Shown piece by piece: positions 7,616 through 16,635 of a DNA stretch of 64,000 nt. The position numbers and the translations under genes are program-made. Location: contig BPJD01000002.1 of assembly GCA_026004435.1 (NCBI GenBank), forward strand, positions 124,001 to 188,000, read 5' to 3'. The DNA comes from Patescibacteria group bacterium (lineage in GTDB: Bacteria; Patescibacteriota; Microgenomatia; UBA1406; GWC2-37-13). Positions within the stretch are counted from its first letter, which is position 1; every line of letters starts with the position of its first letter. Under the pieces are notes generated by a model that saw only the letters and a program-made list of their open reading frames with translations, searched no databases and was not told the DNA's origin.

Positions 7616-8122
7616 ATGGTTGCTTGTAAAGGTTTTACTCTTGCTGTTGTTGGTTATCTGGTTAAAGATAATCAAATAATTCTTGGTTTAAGGAAAAAAG
7701 TCTCCTTAGAGTTGGGCAAGGGGCTGATCTCAGGTATAGGAGGCAAACTTGATTTAATAGATAAAGACAGACTTGAAGATCCTGACTCTGCTCTTATCAG
7801 AGAATTTAAAGAGGAGGTTAAGGTTGTGCCTACAAAGTTTTATCAAAGAGGCGAGTTATACTTTATTTATCCTTATAAGACAGAGTGGAATCAAAGGGTT
7901 TTTGCTTACCTTATTGAAGATTGGTCAGGCAGTCCGACTGAGACAGAGGTAATTAAGCCAGTTCAGTATAAAATTGACGAGATTCCTTTTACCAGAATGT
8001 GGCCTGATAATAGATACTATTTATTAGATATTCTTCAGAATAAAAAAGTCTACGGAAAATTTATTTACGGCAGTGATAATAAAACTGTGGTTAAGGTTGA
8101 TCTAAAGATAGATGTTGTTTAA
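7616..8122 (+). CDS. NUDIX hydrolase, MTH1/MutT-like (oxidised purine dNTP sanitation)
   Basis: 168 residues. The NUDIX box is GGKLDL, a short insertion, then E-DPDSALI-REFKEEVKV; the final Gly of the usual EExGU is Lys here. The sequence recalls human MTH1/NUDT1 more than E. coli MutT. It opens with FTLAVVGYLVKDNQIILGLRKK, and near the C-terminus has MWPDNRYYLLDILQNKKVYGKFIYG, which matches MTH1's MWPD-x-YW and K-x-x-G-x-F pattern. Probable role: hydrolysis of 8-oxo-dGTP or 2-hydroxy-dATP to the monophosphate, preventing mutations. It is transcribed divergently from the tRNA cluster; the ilv promoter starts about 100 bases after its end. Confidence 0.85.
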   Translation: MVACKGFTLAVVGYLVKDNQIILGLRKKVSLELGKGLISGIGGKLDLIDKDRLEDPDSALIREFKEEVKVVPTKFYQRGELYFIYPYKTEWNQRVFAYLIEDWSGSPTETEVIKPVQYKIDEIPFTRMWPDNRYYLLDILQNKKVYGKFIYGSDNKTVVKVDLKIDVV

Positions 8123-8218
8123 AAGATTTGTTAGATATTAATCAAGAAATTTAATAGTATTGCATCAAGAGTACAGATATCATCTTGGAGGAGGAATATC
8201 TAGGCTGAAAATTAATTG

Positions 8219-8247
8219 TTGACTTTTTATTTTGTTTAATTTATAAT
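8219..8247 (+). promoter_or_regulatory. Promoter of the branched-chain amino acid operon
   Basis: TTGACT (8219-8224), 17-base spacer, TATAAT (8242-8247). The expected start site (8253-8256) falls on or just before the ATG of the leader peptide at 8256, so the leader peptide would be translated from a leaderless mRNA. Confidence 0.8.
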
Positions 8248-8255
8248 TGCAGATT

Positions 8256-8309
8256 ATGTTGGCTAAAGGTTTAGTTTTAGTTATTATTGTTCTTCTTATT
8301 ATCCCGTGA
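8256..8309 (+). CDS. ilvL: Attenuation leader peptide rich in Leu, Val and Ile
   Basis: A 17-codon frame encodes MLAKGLVLVIIVLLIIP and stops at TGA 8307-8309. Twelve of 17 residues are Leu (5), Val (3) or Ile (4), and nine of the codons run without a break from Leu-8 to Ile-16. It lies between a consensus promoter and an intrinsic terminator upstream of ilvE. This is the layout of the ilvL/ilvB leaders of enterobacteria: ribosomes starved for any of the three aminoacyl-tRNAs stall on these codons. There is no Shine-Dalgarno, and the ATG is at or within three bases of the predicted transcript start. The symbol is by analogy of function, not homology. Confidence 0.85.
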   Translation: MLAKGLVLVIIVLLIIP

Positions 8310-8357
8310 AGCGGGGAGGAGAGCTTTAATAGCTAAAACAACCTTAAACCCCGCTTC
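8308..8357 (+). promoter_or_regulatory. Antiterminator pairing of the ilv attenuator
   Basis: GAAGCGGGG (8308-8316) is perfectly complementary to CCCCGCTTC (8349-8357), the left arm and part of the loop of the terminator. The 5' arm begins inside the leader peptide stop codon. A ribosome finishing the leader would cover it and let the terminator form; a ribosome stalled on the upstream Leu/Val/Ile codons would leave it free to pair and block termination. Confidence 0.8.
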
Positions 8358-8374
8358 AAAGGCGGGGTTTTTTT
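8346..8374 (+). terminator. Intrinsic terminator of the ilv leader (attenuator)
   Basis: Perfect 9-bp stem AAACCCCGC (8346-8354) / GCGGGGTTT (8362-8370) with loop TTCAAAG, followed by an uninterrupted T run to 8374. It stands 25 bases before ilvE and would stop transcription when the antiterminator is not formed. Confidence 0.88.
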
Positions 8375-8399
8375 ATTTTATAAATTAATTTTTATTTAA

Positions 8400-9335
8400 A
8401 TGAAGTATAACTTTTTTCCTTTTTGTTTTTTTAATGGCAAGATTGTAGAGTTTGAGTCTGCTAAAGTGTCTGTTGCTACCAAGGCCTTACAGTATGGTAT
8501 GGCTGTTTTTGGAGGTATAAGAGGCTATTATAGAAAAGATCTGTCAGGAGTTTATGTTTTTAGAATCTCAGATCATTATAAAAGGTTTTTAAACTCCTTA
8601 AAGATTTTGGGAGTTAAGTTTCCTTATTCAGCTAAAGAATTAATTGATATTACAGTAAGTTTAATAAAGAAGAACTCTTCGAAAAGCAATTTTTATTTGC
8701 GTCCGTTTGCTTATGCTGATTCTTTAGGTTTATCTCCTAATTTTGCTGTTGATTCAGATTTTAACTTTACGCTTTATATGTTGCCGTTGGAGGAGTACTT
8801 GTCTATTAACAAGGGCTTGAGGGTAAAGGTTTCATCGTTTAGAAGGGTTGCAGACAATGCTATCCCATCAAGGGCAAAGATCTCAGGTGCTTATGTTAAC
8901 TCTGCTTTGGCTAGTAAAGAAGCCTATGATAACAACTGCGACGAGGCTATTTTCCTAACTGAGGATGGTCATATTGCAGAGGGTTCTGCTGAGAATCTGT
9001 TTATAGTTAGAAACAACAGGTTGATTACTCCGCCTGTGTCAGATGATGTGCTGGAAGGCATAACCAGAGACACTATCTTAACTTTAGCTCAAAGATTGGG
9101 CATTGAGGTAGAGGTCAGAAGCATTGATAGAACAGAACTTTATGTTTGTGATGAGGCTTTTTTCTGCGGAACCGGAGTTCAGGTCTCTTGGATAAAAGAG
9201 ATTGATAGAAGAGTAATTGGTAATGGGAAAATAGGCAAGATAACCAAAGCATTACAGGAGTTGTATTTTAATGTGGTTCAAGGTTTTGATGAAGAAGCAG
9301 AGTCTTGGAGAACCTTTGTAAGTCTTAAAAAATAA
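8400..9335 (+). CDS. ilvE: Branched-chain amino acid aminotransferase
   Basis: 311 residues, fold-type IV PLP enzyme. It transfers amino groups between glutamate and the 2-oxo acids of Val, Leu and Ile, the last step of all three pathways. The PLP lysine is K160 in [12 protein letters not shown]; the cofactor phosphate loop and substrate motifs EGSAENLF and GTGVQVSWI are intact, as is the N-terminal FFNGKIV. D-amino acid transaminase and ADC lyase share the fold, but length and motifs fit IlvE. First structural gene after the attenuator; ilvB starts 2 bases after its stop. The start has no Shine-Dalgarno, only an A/T-rich run. Confidence 0.93.
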   Translation: MKYNFFPFCFFNGKIVEFESAKVSVATKALQYGMAVFGGIRGYYRKDLSGVYVFRISDHYKRFLNSLKILGVKFPYSAKELIDITVSLIKKNSSKSNFYLRPFAYADSLGLSPNFAVDSDFNFTLYMLPLEEYLSINKGLRVKVSSFRRVADNAIPSRAKISGAYVNSALASKEAYDNNCDEAIFLTEDGHIAEGSAENLFIVRNNRLITPPVSDDVLEGITRDTILTLAQRLGIEVEVRSIDRTELYVCDEAFFCGTGVQVSWIKEIDRRVIGNGKIGKITKALQELYFNVVQGFDEEAESWRTFVSLKK

Positions 9336-9337
9336 TT

Positions 9338-11065
9338 ATGGCAGATAAAATAATAACTGGTGCAGATATATTGTTGGAAAAATTAATTGATCTGGGAGTT
9401 GATCTGGTCTTTGGCTATCCCGGCGGAGCTGTTATGCCTTTGCATGATGCTATATACAAGTACAGGCACAAAATTAGACATATATTAAGCAGACATGAGC
9501 AGGGAGCTGTTCATATGGCTGAGGGCTGGGCCAGAGCTAAATCTAAGGCTGGGGTTTGTTTTGTTACCTCAGGTCCCGGAGCTACTAATTTAGTAACAGG
9601 TATTGCAGATGCTATGATGGACTCAGTTCCTTTGGTCTGTTTTACCGGACAGGTTGCTTCTGCTTTTATTGGTACTGATGCTTTTCAAGAAACTGATGTA
9701 ATTGGCATAACAGCTCCTATTACTAAATGGAATTATCAGATTACAACCCCTGAAGAAATACCCTATATTGTTGAGAAAGCCTTTTATATAGCTGAGACAG
9801 GCAGGCCTGGACCTGTTGTTATTGATATTAGCAAAGATGCCCAACTTAAGACAGCAAAGGTTAATGATTTGTTGCATTTTAACAAAGAAGATCTAAAAAG
9901 TTACAGGCCAAATTATCTACCCAATATGAACCAGATAAGATCCGCAGTCAGGCTAATTGAGCAAAGTCAGAGACCTTTGGTTTTGGTCGGTCATGGTGTA
10001 ATAATTTCAGGTGCAGAGGTTGAGCTTAAGGAATTTGTTGAGAAAGCAAACTTACCTTTTGCCTGTACTTTGCATGGTTTATCTGCTTTAAGCAAAAAAC
10101 ATCCTAATTATGTTGGTTTTTTAGGCATGCATGGTAATTACGCTCCAAATAAACTAACTAATCAGGCTGATGTCTTGATTGCCTTAGGTATGCGGTTTGA
10201 TGATAGAGTTACCGGAAAGTTAGAAAAATATGCTCCTAATGCCAAAGTGATTCATATTGATATTGATCCTGCAGAGCTTAATAAAAATGTAAAGGCAGAG
10301 GTGCCCATAGTTGCAGATGTAAAGCTTGCCTTAAAAGAGATTAATAAACTCTTGAAAAAAAATAACCCGAGAAAAAAATGGTTTAATGAGTTTAAAAAAG
10401 GCTTTGATTTAGAAAAAGAAAAGGTTTATTCTCGTCAGTTAAGAAATAACTCAGATAGCATATTAATGGCTGAGGTTGTTTATACCTTGTCTAATCTAAC
10501 CCAAGGAAAAGCTAGTATTGTCTCTGATGTCGGACAGCATCAGATGGTTAGTGCAAGGTATTATGAGTTTGACAGATTTAACAGCTGGATTTCTTCTGGA
10601 GGCCTGGGCACTATGGGATTTGGTCTACCTGCTGGATTAGGTGTTAAGTTAGCCAGGCCAGATGAAACTGTAATTTCTGTTGTTGGTGACGGTGGTTTTC
10701 AGATGACAATGCAGGAGCTTGGTACTGCGGTTGAGTATAACATTGGACTTAAGACAATTATTTTAAATAATTCTTTTTTAGGTATGGTCAGGCAGTGGCA
10801 GGAACTGTTTTTTGACAAGCGTTATGCTTTTACTGAGATGAAAAACCCTGATTTTATAAAGATTGCCCAAGCCTATGGAATGCAGGCTGATAGAGTTACA
10901 AAAAAATCAGATCTAGAATCAGCTTTAAAAAAGATGTTAGAGGCTGCAGGTTCATATCTGCTAGAAGTTGTAGTTGAAAAAGAAGATAATGTTTTTCCAA
11001 TGGTTCCGGCAGGAGCTGGTTTAGATGAGATAATTTTAGAAGTTTCACAGGTAAAAAAACAGTGA
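9338..11065 (+). CDS. ilvB: Acetolactate synthase, catalytic large subunit
   Basis: 575 residues, ThDP/FAD enzyme. It condenses two pyruvates (Val/Leu route) or pyruvate with 2-oxobutyrate (Ile route). Domains in order: Pyr ([16 protein letters not shown]; catalytic Glu-54 in [17 protein letters not shown]), central FAD/Rossmann-like domain ([10 protein letters not shown]), PP domain with the ThDP motif [14 protein letters not shown] ... [17 protein letters not shown]. The LGMVRQWQ segment is characteristic of biosynthetic AHAS rather than pyruvate oxidase. Its TGA overlaps the GTG start of the next gene, which encodes its regulatory subunit, so the two are translationally coupled. Confidence 0.95.
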   Translation: MADKIITGADILLEKLIDLGVDLVFGYPGGAVMPLHDAIYKYRHKIRHILSRHEQGAVHMAEGWARAKSKAGVCFVTSGPGATNLVTGIADAMMDSVPLVCFTGQVASAFIGTDAFQETDVIGITAPITKWNYQITTPEEIPYIVEKAFYIAETGRPGPVVIDISKDAQLKTAKVNDLLHFNKEDLKSYRPNYLPNMNQIRSAVRLIEQSQRPLVLVGHGVIISGAEVELKEFVEKANLPFACTLHGLSALSKKHPNYVGFLGMHGNYAPNKLTNQADVLIALGMRFDDRVTGKLEKYAPNAKVIHIDIDPAELNKNVKAEVPIVADVKLALKEINKLLKKNNPRKKWFNEFKKGFDLEKEKVYSRQLRNNSDSILMAEVVYTLSNLTQGKASIVSDVGQHQMVSARYYEFDRFNSWISSGGLGTMGFGLPAGLGVKLARPDETVISVVGDGGFQMTMQELGTAVEYNIGLKTIILNNSFLGMVRQWQELFFDKRYAFTEMKNPDFIKIAQAYGMQADRVTKKSDLESALKKMLEAAGSYLLEVVVEKEDNVFPMVPAGAGLDEIILEVSQVKKQ

Positions 11066-12726
11066 AAACTTTTTTAGTTTTAAGTGAAAACAAACCAGGT
11101 GTTTTGTATAAAGTAGCTGATGTTTTTTTAAAGAGAAAGATTAATGTGCAGTCTCTAACAGTAGCTGAGATTGATCAGAATATCTCAAGGTTTACAATAA
11201 CAGTTGAGTGTACTGATGCAAATGTTGAAAAGATAGAGAAGAATCTTTACAAAATTGTTGAGGTTTTAAAGGTGGTTTCAGCCTCAGATCAAGATCTGAT
11301 TTTTAAAGAATTGGCAATTGTTAAGGTAAATGTCTCCAGCCCAAACGTAATGCGGGATTTAGATGACTTGATTTATCTGCATAAAGCAGAGATTGCTTAT
11401 ACAGCAGAATCAGCTATTTATGTAGAGAAACAGGGAAGTGAAGATGATATTAACTCATTTATAAATTCTTTGCGTCCGTATGGCATTAAAGAAATTGTGC
11501 GTTCAGGCAGAGTAGGTATACTCAAGCCTAGAAACGGCAAAAAAAGCATTGATTTTAGTTTAAATTACCCTGATTATATTGAGCATCTTGATGTCTCAGC
11601 TATTAAAAAGATTGAGTACTATAGCAGAGAGTTTGATGATGTTGTCTCATTGGCACAAGGTACTCCTGCCTCTGCTTCTGATTCGGCAATTAGAGAGGCA
11701 GCAAAACTTGCTATTGATCAGGGCTTGGTTGATAAATACACATCTGGTTATGGCATAGATGAGCTTCGTCAGTTGCTGGTTGATAAACTAAGAAGAGAGA
11801 ATAACTTAACCAATGTAACTGAAAAAAATATAATTGTTACTCATGGAGCCGCAGAAGGTCTAATGGCAATATTTTTGGCTTTATTTAGAAGAAACGATGA
11901 GATTATTGTAATAACACCAGATTATGCTTCTCATCTAACTCAGATACGCATATCGGGCAAAGGCGGCAGGCCTGTTTTTTTGCCAATGCAGTTTGAGCAG
12001 GGGCAGTGGAGATTCAGTTTGGAAAAACTGGAGTCATCGATCACAGTTAACACCAGAGCAGTCTTAATCTGCAATCCATCTAATCCTACAGGAAAGGTTT
12101 TTAGTAAAGATGAGCTAATGGGTATACTTGATTTAGCAAAAAAATATAATTTATTTGTAATAACAGATGAGATCTATGAGAAGTTTGTTTATGATGAAAA
12201 AACTCATATAAGTTTTGCTTCTTTGCCGTCTGCTTTTGAGAGAACAGTTTCTATCTTTGGTTTTTCAAAATCATTTTCAATGACTGGTTGGAGAGTTGGG
12301 TATATAGTTGCAGAGGAACAGATAATTCGTAATATTTTCAAGGTTCATGATGCTTTGATAACCTGTCCTACAGCTGTAAGTCAGTATGCGGCAGTAGCAG
12401 CTCTAAAAAACAGCGATAGAATAACTCAAAGACTAAAACAGGAGTATGAGGAAAAAAGAGAGCTGTGTGTGTCTTTATTAAAAGAAAACCCAAAGATTGA
12501 GTTTGCTTATCCTGAAGGGGCTTATTATTTGTTTTTTAGAGTTCAGGGAGTTACTGATGATTTCAGCTTCGCGTTAAAGCTAATTGAGCAGGCTGGAGTT
12601 GCCATTGTGCCGGGATCTGCGTTTGGTTTGGGAGGTGAAGGGTTTTTTAGAATAGCTTTTTGCCGTGATAGAGAAGATATTATTAAAGGTATTACAAGGC
12701 TGAATGATTATTTAAGGAAAATTTAA
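11062..12726 (+). CDS. Fusion: acetolactate synthase regulatory subunit (IlvN) + class I/II aminotransferase
   Basis: 554 residues, GTG start in a GTGA overlap with ilvB. Residues 1-75 are an ACT domain ([29 protein letters not shown]), and 80-155 the C-terminal domain of AHAS small subunits ([12 protein letters not shown]). From about 170 to the end it is a fold-type I aminotransferase: [44 protein letters not shown] lysine K403 in [14 protein letters not shown], and the substrate carboxylate-binding Arg in [10 protein letters not shown]. The IlvN half should bind IlvB and the feedback ligand (usually Val). The transaminase half resembles the Asp/aromatic/alanine group. It could supply Tyr and Phe from the products of the TyrA-PheA fusion or exchange alanine and pyruvate; this is inference. 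No frameshift or linker scar joins the halves. Confidence 0.9.
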   Translation: MKTFLVLSENKPGVLYKVADVFLKRKINVQSLTVAEIDQNISRFTITVECTDANVEKIEKNLYKIVEVLKVVSASDQDLIFKELAIVKVNVSSPNVMRDLDDLIYLHKAEIAYTAESAIYVEKQGSEDDINSFINSLRPYGIKEIVRSGRVGILKPRNGKKSIDFSLNYPDYIEHLDVSAIKKIEYYSREFDDVVSLAQGTPASASDSAIREAAKLAIDQGLVDKYTSGYGIDELRQLLVDKLRRENNLTNVTEKNIIVTHGAAEGLMAIFLALFRRNDEIIVITPDYASHLTQIRISGKGGRPVFLPMQFEQGQWRFSLEKLESSITVNTRAVLICNPSNPTGKVFSKDELMGILDLAKKYNLFVITDEIYEKFVYDEKTHISFASLPSAFERTVSIFGFSKSFSMTGWRVGYIVAEEQIIRNIFKVHDALITCPTAVSQYAAVAALKNSDRITQRLKQEYEEKRELCVSLLKENPKIEFAYPEGAYYLFFRVQGVTDDFSFALKLIEQAGVAIVPGSAFGLGGEGFFRIAFCRDREDIIKGITRLNDYLRKI

Positions 12727-12749
12727 GTTAAAAGTTTATTTTTACTATT

Positions 12750-13865
12750 ATGACAAAACTAAATTTTGGTGGTATAGAAGAAAATGTTATAACCCGGGAA
12801 GAGTTTAGTTTAGATAAAGCCAGAGAGATTTTAAGAGATGAGGTTATTGCAGTAATTGGTTATGGTGTTCAAGGTCCTGCTCAGGCTTTAAACCTTAGGG
12901 ACAATGGTTTTAATGTTATTGTTGGCCAAAGGAAAGGCGGGTTTTCGTGGCAAAGAGCTGTTGAAGACAACTGGCGTGAAGGCAAGGATCTGTTTGAAAT
13001 AGATGAGGCAGTCAAAAGGGGTACAGTAATTGCTTATCTGTTGTCTGACGCAGGTCAGATTGAGGTCTGGCCGAGGATAAAACATTACTTAACTTCAGGC
13101 AAAGCTCTTTATTTTTCTCATGGTTTTGGAGTTGTTTACAAAGAACATACAGGCATTATTCCACCAGCAGATATCGATGTTATTTTAGTTGCTCCTAAAG
13201 GCGCAGGCAGGTCTGTTCGTGAGCATTTTTTAAAAGGAAAAGGTATAAATGCCAGTTATGCAGTTTTTCAAGATTATACCGGTAGGGCGCTGGAAAGGAC
13301 TTTGGCAATGGGGATTGGTATTGGAGCTGGCTATTTGTTTGAGACAACCTTTGAAAAAGAAGTCTACAGCGATCTTACAGGCGAAAGAGGCATTTTGCTT
13401 GGAGCTTTGGCAGGAGTTATGGAAGCTCAGTATAATCTGTTAAGAAAGTATGGCCATTCGCCTTCAGAGGCTTTTAATGAAACAGTTGAGGAGCTGACAG
13501 AAAGCTTAATACCTCTAATGGCTCAGAAAGGAGTTGACTGGATGATAGCCAACTGTTCTACTACTGCTCAAAGAGGAGCTTTGGACTGGAAGGATAAATT
13601 TAAAAAAGCTGTGGAACCTGTTTTTGAACAGCTATACCAAAGAGTTAAATCAGGAGAAGAAGCAAAAAGAGTAATTCAGGAAAACAGCAAGCCTGATTAT
13701 AGAGAAAAACTTAATAAAGAACTATCAGAGATTCACAACTCAGAAATGTGGCAGGCAGGAGCTGTTGTCAGGCAGTTAAGACCTGAAAATCAAGAAGTCA
13801 GAGCAATAACTAAGAATGAAAAAAAACAAATAGTAAAAGTTAGATCAAGAAAATCTAAAAGTTAA
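12750..13865 (+). CDS. ilvC: Ketol-acid reductoisomerase
   Basis: 371 residues. It performs NADPH-dependent isomerisation and reduction of acetolactate or acetohydroxybutyrate. Rossmann fingerprint G37-Y-G-V-Q-G42; knotted C-terminal domain with GERGILLGALAGVMEAQYNLL, GHSPSEAFNETVEELTESL, NCSTTAQRGALDW and RQLRPEN. The wording of the C-terminal half resembles the KARI of fungi (mitochondrial Ilv5) and Bacteroidetes much more than the common class I enzyme of most bacteria, judged from memory. The final 20 residues are Lys/Arg-rich and extend past the conserved domain. 23 bases after the fusion gene, 12 before leuA. Confidence 0.92.
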   Translation: MTKLNFGGIEENVITREEFSLDKAREILRDEVIAVIGYGVQGPAQALNLRDNGFNVIVGQRKGGFSWQRAVEDNWREGKDLFEIDEAVKRGTVIAYLLSDAGQIEVWPRIKHYLTSGKALYFSHGFGVVYKEHTGIIPPADIDVILVAPKGAGRSVREHFLKGKGINASYAVFQDYTGRALERTLAMGIGIGAGYLFETTFEKEVYSDLTGERGILLGALAGVMEAQYNLLRKYGHSPSEAFNETVEELTESLIPLMAQKGVDWMIANCSTTAQRGALDWKDKFKKAVEPVFEQLYQRVKSGEEAKRVIQENSKPDYREKLNKELSEIHNSEMWQAGAVVRQLRPENQEVRAITKNEKKQIVKVRSRKSKS

Positions 13866-13877
13866 ACTAATTGTATT

Positions 13878-15374
13878 ATGAAGAGGGTCTATATTTTTGA
13901 TACAACTTTGCGAGATGGAGAACAAGTTCCTGGTTGTCAGCTTAATATGGTGGAAAAACTTCAGATAGCTAAAGCTTTGCAGGAATTAGGAGTTGATGTT
14001 ATTGAGGCTGGGTTTCCTATATCATCGCCAGAAGACCACAACGCTGTTGTTGAGATCTCAAAGTCAGTTACTCAACCTGTAATCTGCGCTTTAACTAGAG
14101 CCAGAGAAGAAGATATAGAAGCTGCCAGATCAGCCTTAAGATTTGCCAAGAGAAGCAGAATTCACACAGGTATAGCTGTTTCTGATATTCATATAAAGCA
14201 CAAATTAAAAACTACTCGTCAGGAGGTTTTGCATATGGCTGAGTCTGCTGTAAAATTAGCTAAAAAGTATGCAGATGAGGTTGAGTTTTATGCAGAGGAT
14301 GCTGGAAGAGCTGATCTTGACTTTTTGGCTAAGGTCTTGCAGACAGCTATTAAAGCAGGCGCAGATGTTTTAAATATACCTGACACTACTGGTTATAACA
14401 CTCCTGCAGACTGGAGCAACAAAATTAAGTATATCTTTGAGACTGTATCAGGAATAGATAAGGTCATTGTTTCTGTTCATTGTCATAATGATTTGGGGTT
14501 GGCAACAGCCAATACATTAGCAGGAGTTTTAGCAGGAGCAAGACAGGTTGAGGTTACTGTCAATGGGGTTGGAGAAAGAGCAGGCAATAGTTCTTTAGAG
14601 GAGATAGTTATGATTTTTAAAACACATCCTGAGCTTGGCTTTGACACAGGAATTAATACTAAGAGAATTTATGAAACCAGCAGGCTGGTTTCAAGATTAA
14701 TGCATATGCCTGTTCAGCCAAATAAGGCAATAGTCGGCAGAAATGCTTTTGCCCATTCTTCAGGAATTCATCAGCATGGTGTTATTAACAAGCGTGAGAC
14801 TTATGAAATTATTAATCCAGAAGATGTGGGAGTGAAGTTGTCATCAATAGTATTGACTTCAAGAAGCGGAAGAACAGCTTTAATGTACAGGCTTAATATG
14901 TTGGGTTTTCAGGTTGATAAAAATAATATCGATGAGATTTATGCTAAGTTTTTACGACTGGCAGATAAAAAAAAGGAAGTAACAGATACAGATTTATATC
15001 TGCTTATGAAGCAGAGCAAAGATCAAGGCTTTTATTCATTAGAGTATCTTGAGGTATCTATTAAATTAACAAAATTAGCTCAAGCAAGAGTTGTATTATC
15101 TAAAGGCAGTAATAAGATTGAGACTTTTGCAGAGGGAAATGGTCCTGTCGATGCTGTGTATAAAGCTATAAATCAGGCATTAAAAATTGAGCCGCATCTT
15201 GAGGAATATCTGGTTCAGGCAATAACAGGCGGCAGTGATGATATTGGCAGAGTAAATGTTCAGATCTCTTACGATGACAGAGTTTTTTATGGTTCAGGTT
15301 CTGACACAGATATTATTGTAGCATCAGCTAAAGCATATTTAGATGCTGTTAATAAAATTTTAATAAAAAACTGA
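13878..15374 (+). CDS. leuA: 2-isopropylmalate synthase
   Basis: 498 residues. It condenses acetyl-CoA with 2-oxoisovalerate, the committed step to Leu. TIM-barrel start [17 protein letters not shown] (metal-binding Asp), [12 protein letters not shown], metal ligands in [19 protein letters not shown], and the flexible-loop motif [10 protein letters not shown]. From about 370 to 498 comes the LeuA allosteric domain (YLEVSIKL ... [16 protein letters not shown] ... [22 protein letters not shown]), so Leu feedback inhibition is probable. Full length compares with 500-520 residues in the family. Homocitrate or citramalate synthase are alternatives, but the context settles LeuA. Confidence 0.94.
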   Translation: MKRVYIFDTTLRDGEQVPGCQLNMVEKLQIAKALQELGVDVIEAGFPISSPEDHNAVVEISKSVTQPVICALTRAREEDIEAARSALRFAKRSRIHTGIAVSDIHIKHKLKTTRQEVLHMAESAVKLAKKYADEVEFYAEDAGRADLDFLAKVLQTAIKAGADVLNIPDTTGYNTPADWSNKIKYIFETVSGIDKVIVSVHCHNDLGLATANTLAGVLAGARQVEVTVNGVGERAGNSSLEEIVMIFKTHPELGFDTGINTKRIYETSRLVSRLMHMPVQPNKAIVGRNAFAHSSGIHQHGVINKRETYEIINPEDVGVKLSSIVLTSRSGRTALMYRLNMLGFQVDKNNIDEIYAKFLRLADKKKEVTDTDLYLLMKQSKDQGFYSLEYLEVSIKLTKLAQARVVLSKGSNKIETFAEGNGPVDAVYKAINQALKIEPHLEEYLVQAITGGSDDIGRVNVQISYDDRVFYGSGSDTDIIVASAKAYLDAVNKILIKN

Positions 15375-15375
15375 A

Positions 15376-16623
15376 ATGATAAATATAAACCTAATCCAAA
15401 AAGCTAAAGTTTTGCTTAACGGAGTTGTGATAAAATCTCCTTTGCAGTATGTCCCAAGGATTTCAGAGGAAATAAACAATAAAGTTTATTTAAAACGGGA
15501 AGACTTGCAGATAGTTCGTTCGTACAAAATAAGAGGAGCCTTTGCTAAAATATCTTTCTTAATTCAAGGAGGTTTTAAAAATGGTTTTGTCTGTTCTTCT
15601 GCCGGAAATCATGCTCAGGGATTTGCGTATGCTTGCTTTAAACACAAGGTAAAAGGCTATGTGTTTATGCCTGTCAGCACTCCGAGACAAAAGGTTGATA
15701 GAGTAGCTTATTTTGGCAAGGAATTTGTAGAAATAAAACTTGTGGGCGGCAGTTATGATGAAACCCAGGCAGAAGCATTAGCTTTTTGCCAGAAAAATAA
15801 GCTAAAGTTTGTTCATCCGTTTGATGATGAGGAGATTATCGCTGGTCAGGGAACAATAGGTTTGGAGTTAATTGAGGATTTGTCTGCCAATATAGACTAT
15901 ATCTTTGCTCCAATCGGTGGCGGAGGATTAATCAGCGGCATTGCTTCTGTAATAAAGCAAATAGACAGCAGAATCAAGATTATAGGAGTTGAGCCTAAAG
16001 GTGCAGATAGTATGTATCAATCCTTAAAAAAGAACAAACTAGTTGAGCTTAAGACATTAGATAAATTTGTAGACGGTACAGCAGTTAAAAAACCGGGCGA
16101 GTTGTGTTTTAAAATAATAAAGGAGGCAGTAGATGAAATAATAGTAGTAGATGAAGGCGCTGTGGCTGAAAAGGTTTTAGATCTTTATCAAAACGAAGGT
16201 ATAATCACTGAACCAGCAGGAGCGTTAGCCTTAACAGGAGCTTATAAATATATAAAAGACAATAATATACAGAACAAAACTATTGTTTGTATTGTCAGCG
16301 GAGGCAATAACGACCTGTTAAGATACCCTGAGATTATGGAAAGAGCCCTTATTTATCAAGGCAGAAAAAAATACTTTATTATTGAGTTTTATCAAAAGCC
16401 TGGGCAGTTAAGAAGATTCTTGAATGAAGTATTGGGAGATAACGATGATATAGTTTTGTTTGAGTATCTTAAGAAAAACAACAAAGAAAAAGGTCCTGCA
16501 TTGGTTGGTTTAGAGTTTACTGCAAAAGAAGATGCTGACAAAATTTATGATAAGCTAAAAAAAGCTGGTTTTAGTTTCAAGGAGGTTTATCCGGGCGATG
16601 ATAATTTTTATTTATTAGTTTAA
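15376..16623 (+). CDS. ilvA: Threonine dehydratase (biosynthetic, single ACT-like domain)
   Basis: 415 residues, fold-type II PLP enzyme. It deaminates Thr to 2-oxobutyrate for Ile. PLP lysine K51 in KREDLQIVRSYKIRGAF, PLP-phosphate loop GGGGLISG (about 181-188), SSAGNHAQGFAYA. Residues 330-415 form one ACT-like regulatory domain (FIIEFYQKPGQLRRFLNEVLG ... EVYPGDDNFYLLV), the B. subtilis-type short form rather than the two-domain E. coli form. It begins one base after the leuA stop. The 2-aminoacrylate/2-aminocrotonate released by this reaction explains ridA three genes later. Confidence 0.93.
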   Translation: MININLIQKAKVLLNGVVIKSPLQYVPRISEEINNKVYLKREDLQIVRSYKIRGAFAKISFLIQGGFKNGFVCSSAGNHAQGFAYACFKHKVKGYVFMPVSTPRQKVDRVAYFGKEFVEIKLVGGSYDETQAEALAFCQKNKLKFVHPFDDEEIIAGQGTIGLELIEDLSANIDYIFAPIGGGGLISGIASVIKQIDSRIKIIGVEPKGADSMYQSLKKNKLVELKTLDKFVDGTAVKKPGELCFKIIKEAVDEIIVVDEGAVAEKVLDLYQNEGIITEPAGALALTGAYKYIKDNNIQNKTIVCIVSGGNNDLLRYPEIMERALIYQGRKKYFIIEFYQKPGQLRRFLNEVLGDNDDIVLFEYLKKNNKEKGPALVGLEFTAKEDADKIYDKLKKAGFSFKEVYPGDDNFYLLV

Positions 16624-16635
16624 TCTCAACCAAAA

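Noticed and set aside
8122-8218. Terminator after the NUDIX gene (AGATAT ... ATATCT near 8174-8202)
   Set aside because: Only six base pairs, a long loop and no T run.
8219-8400. T-box riboswitch upstream of ilvE
   Set aside because: The leader is only about 145 bases, with no long stem I, no specifier loop and no TGGN antiterminator bulge; the leader peptide explains the terminator.
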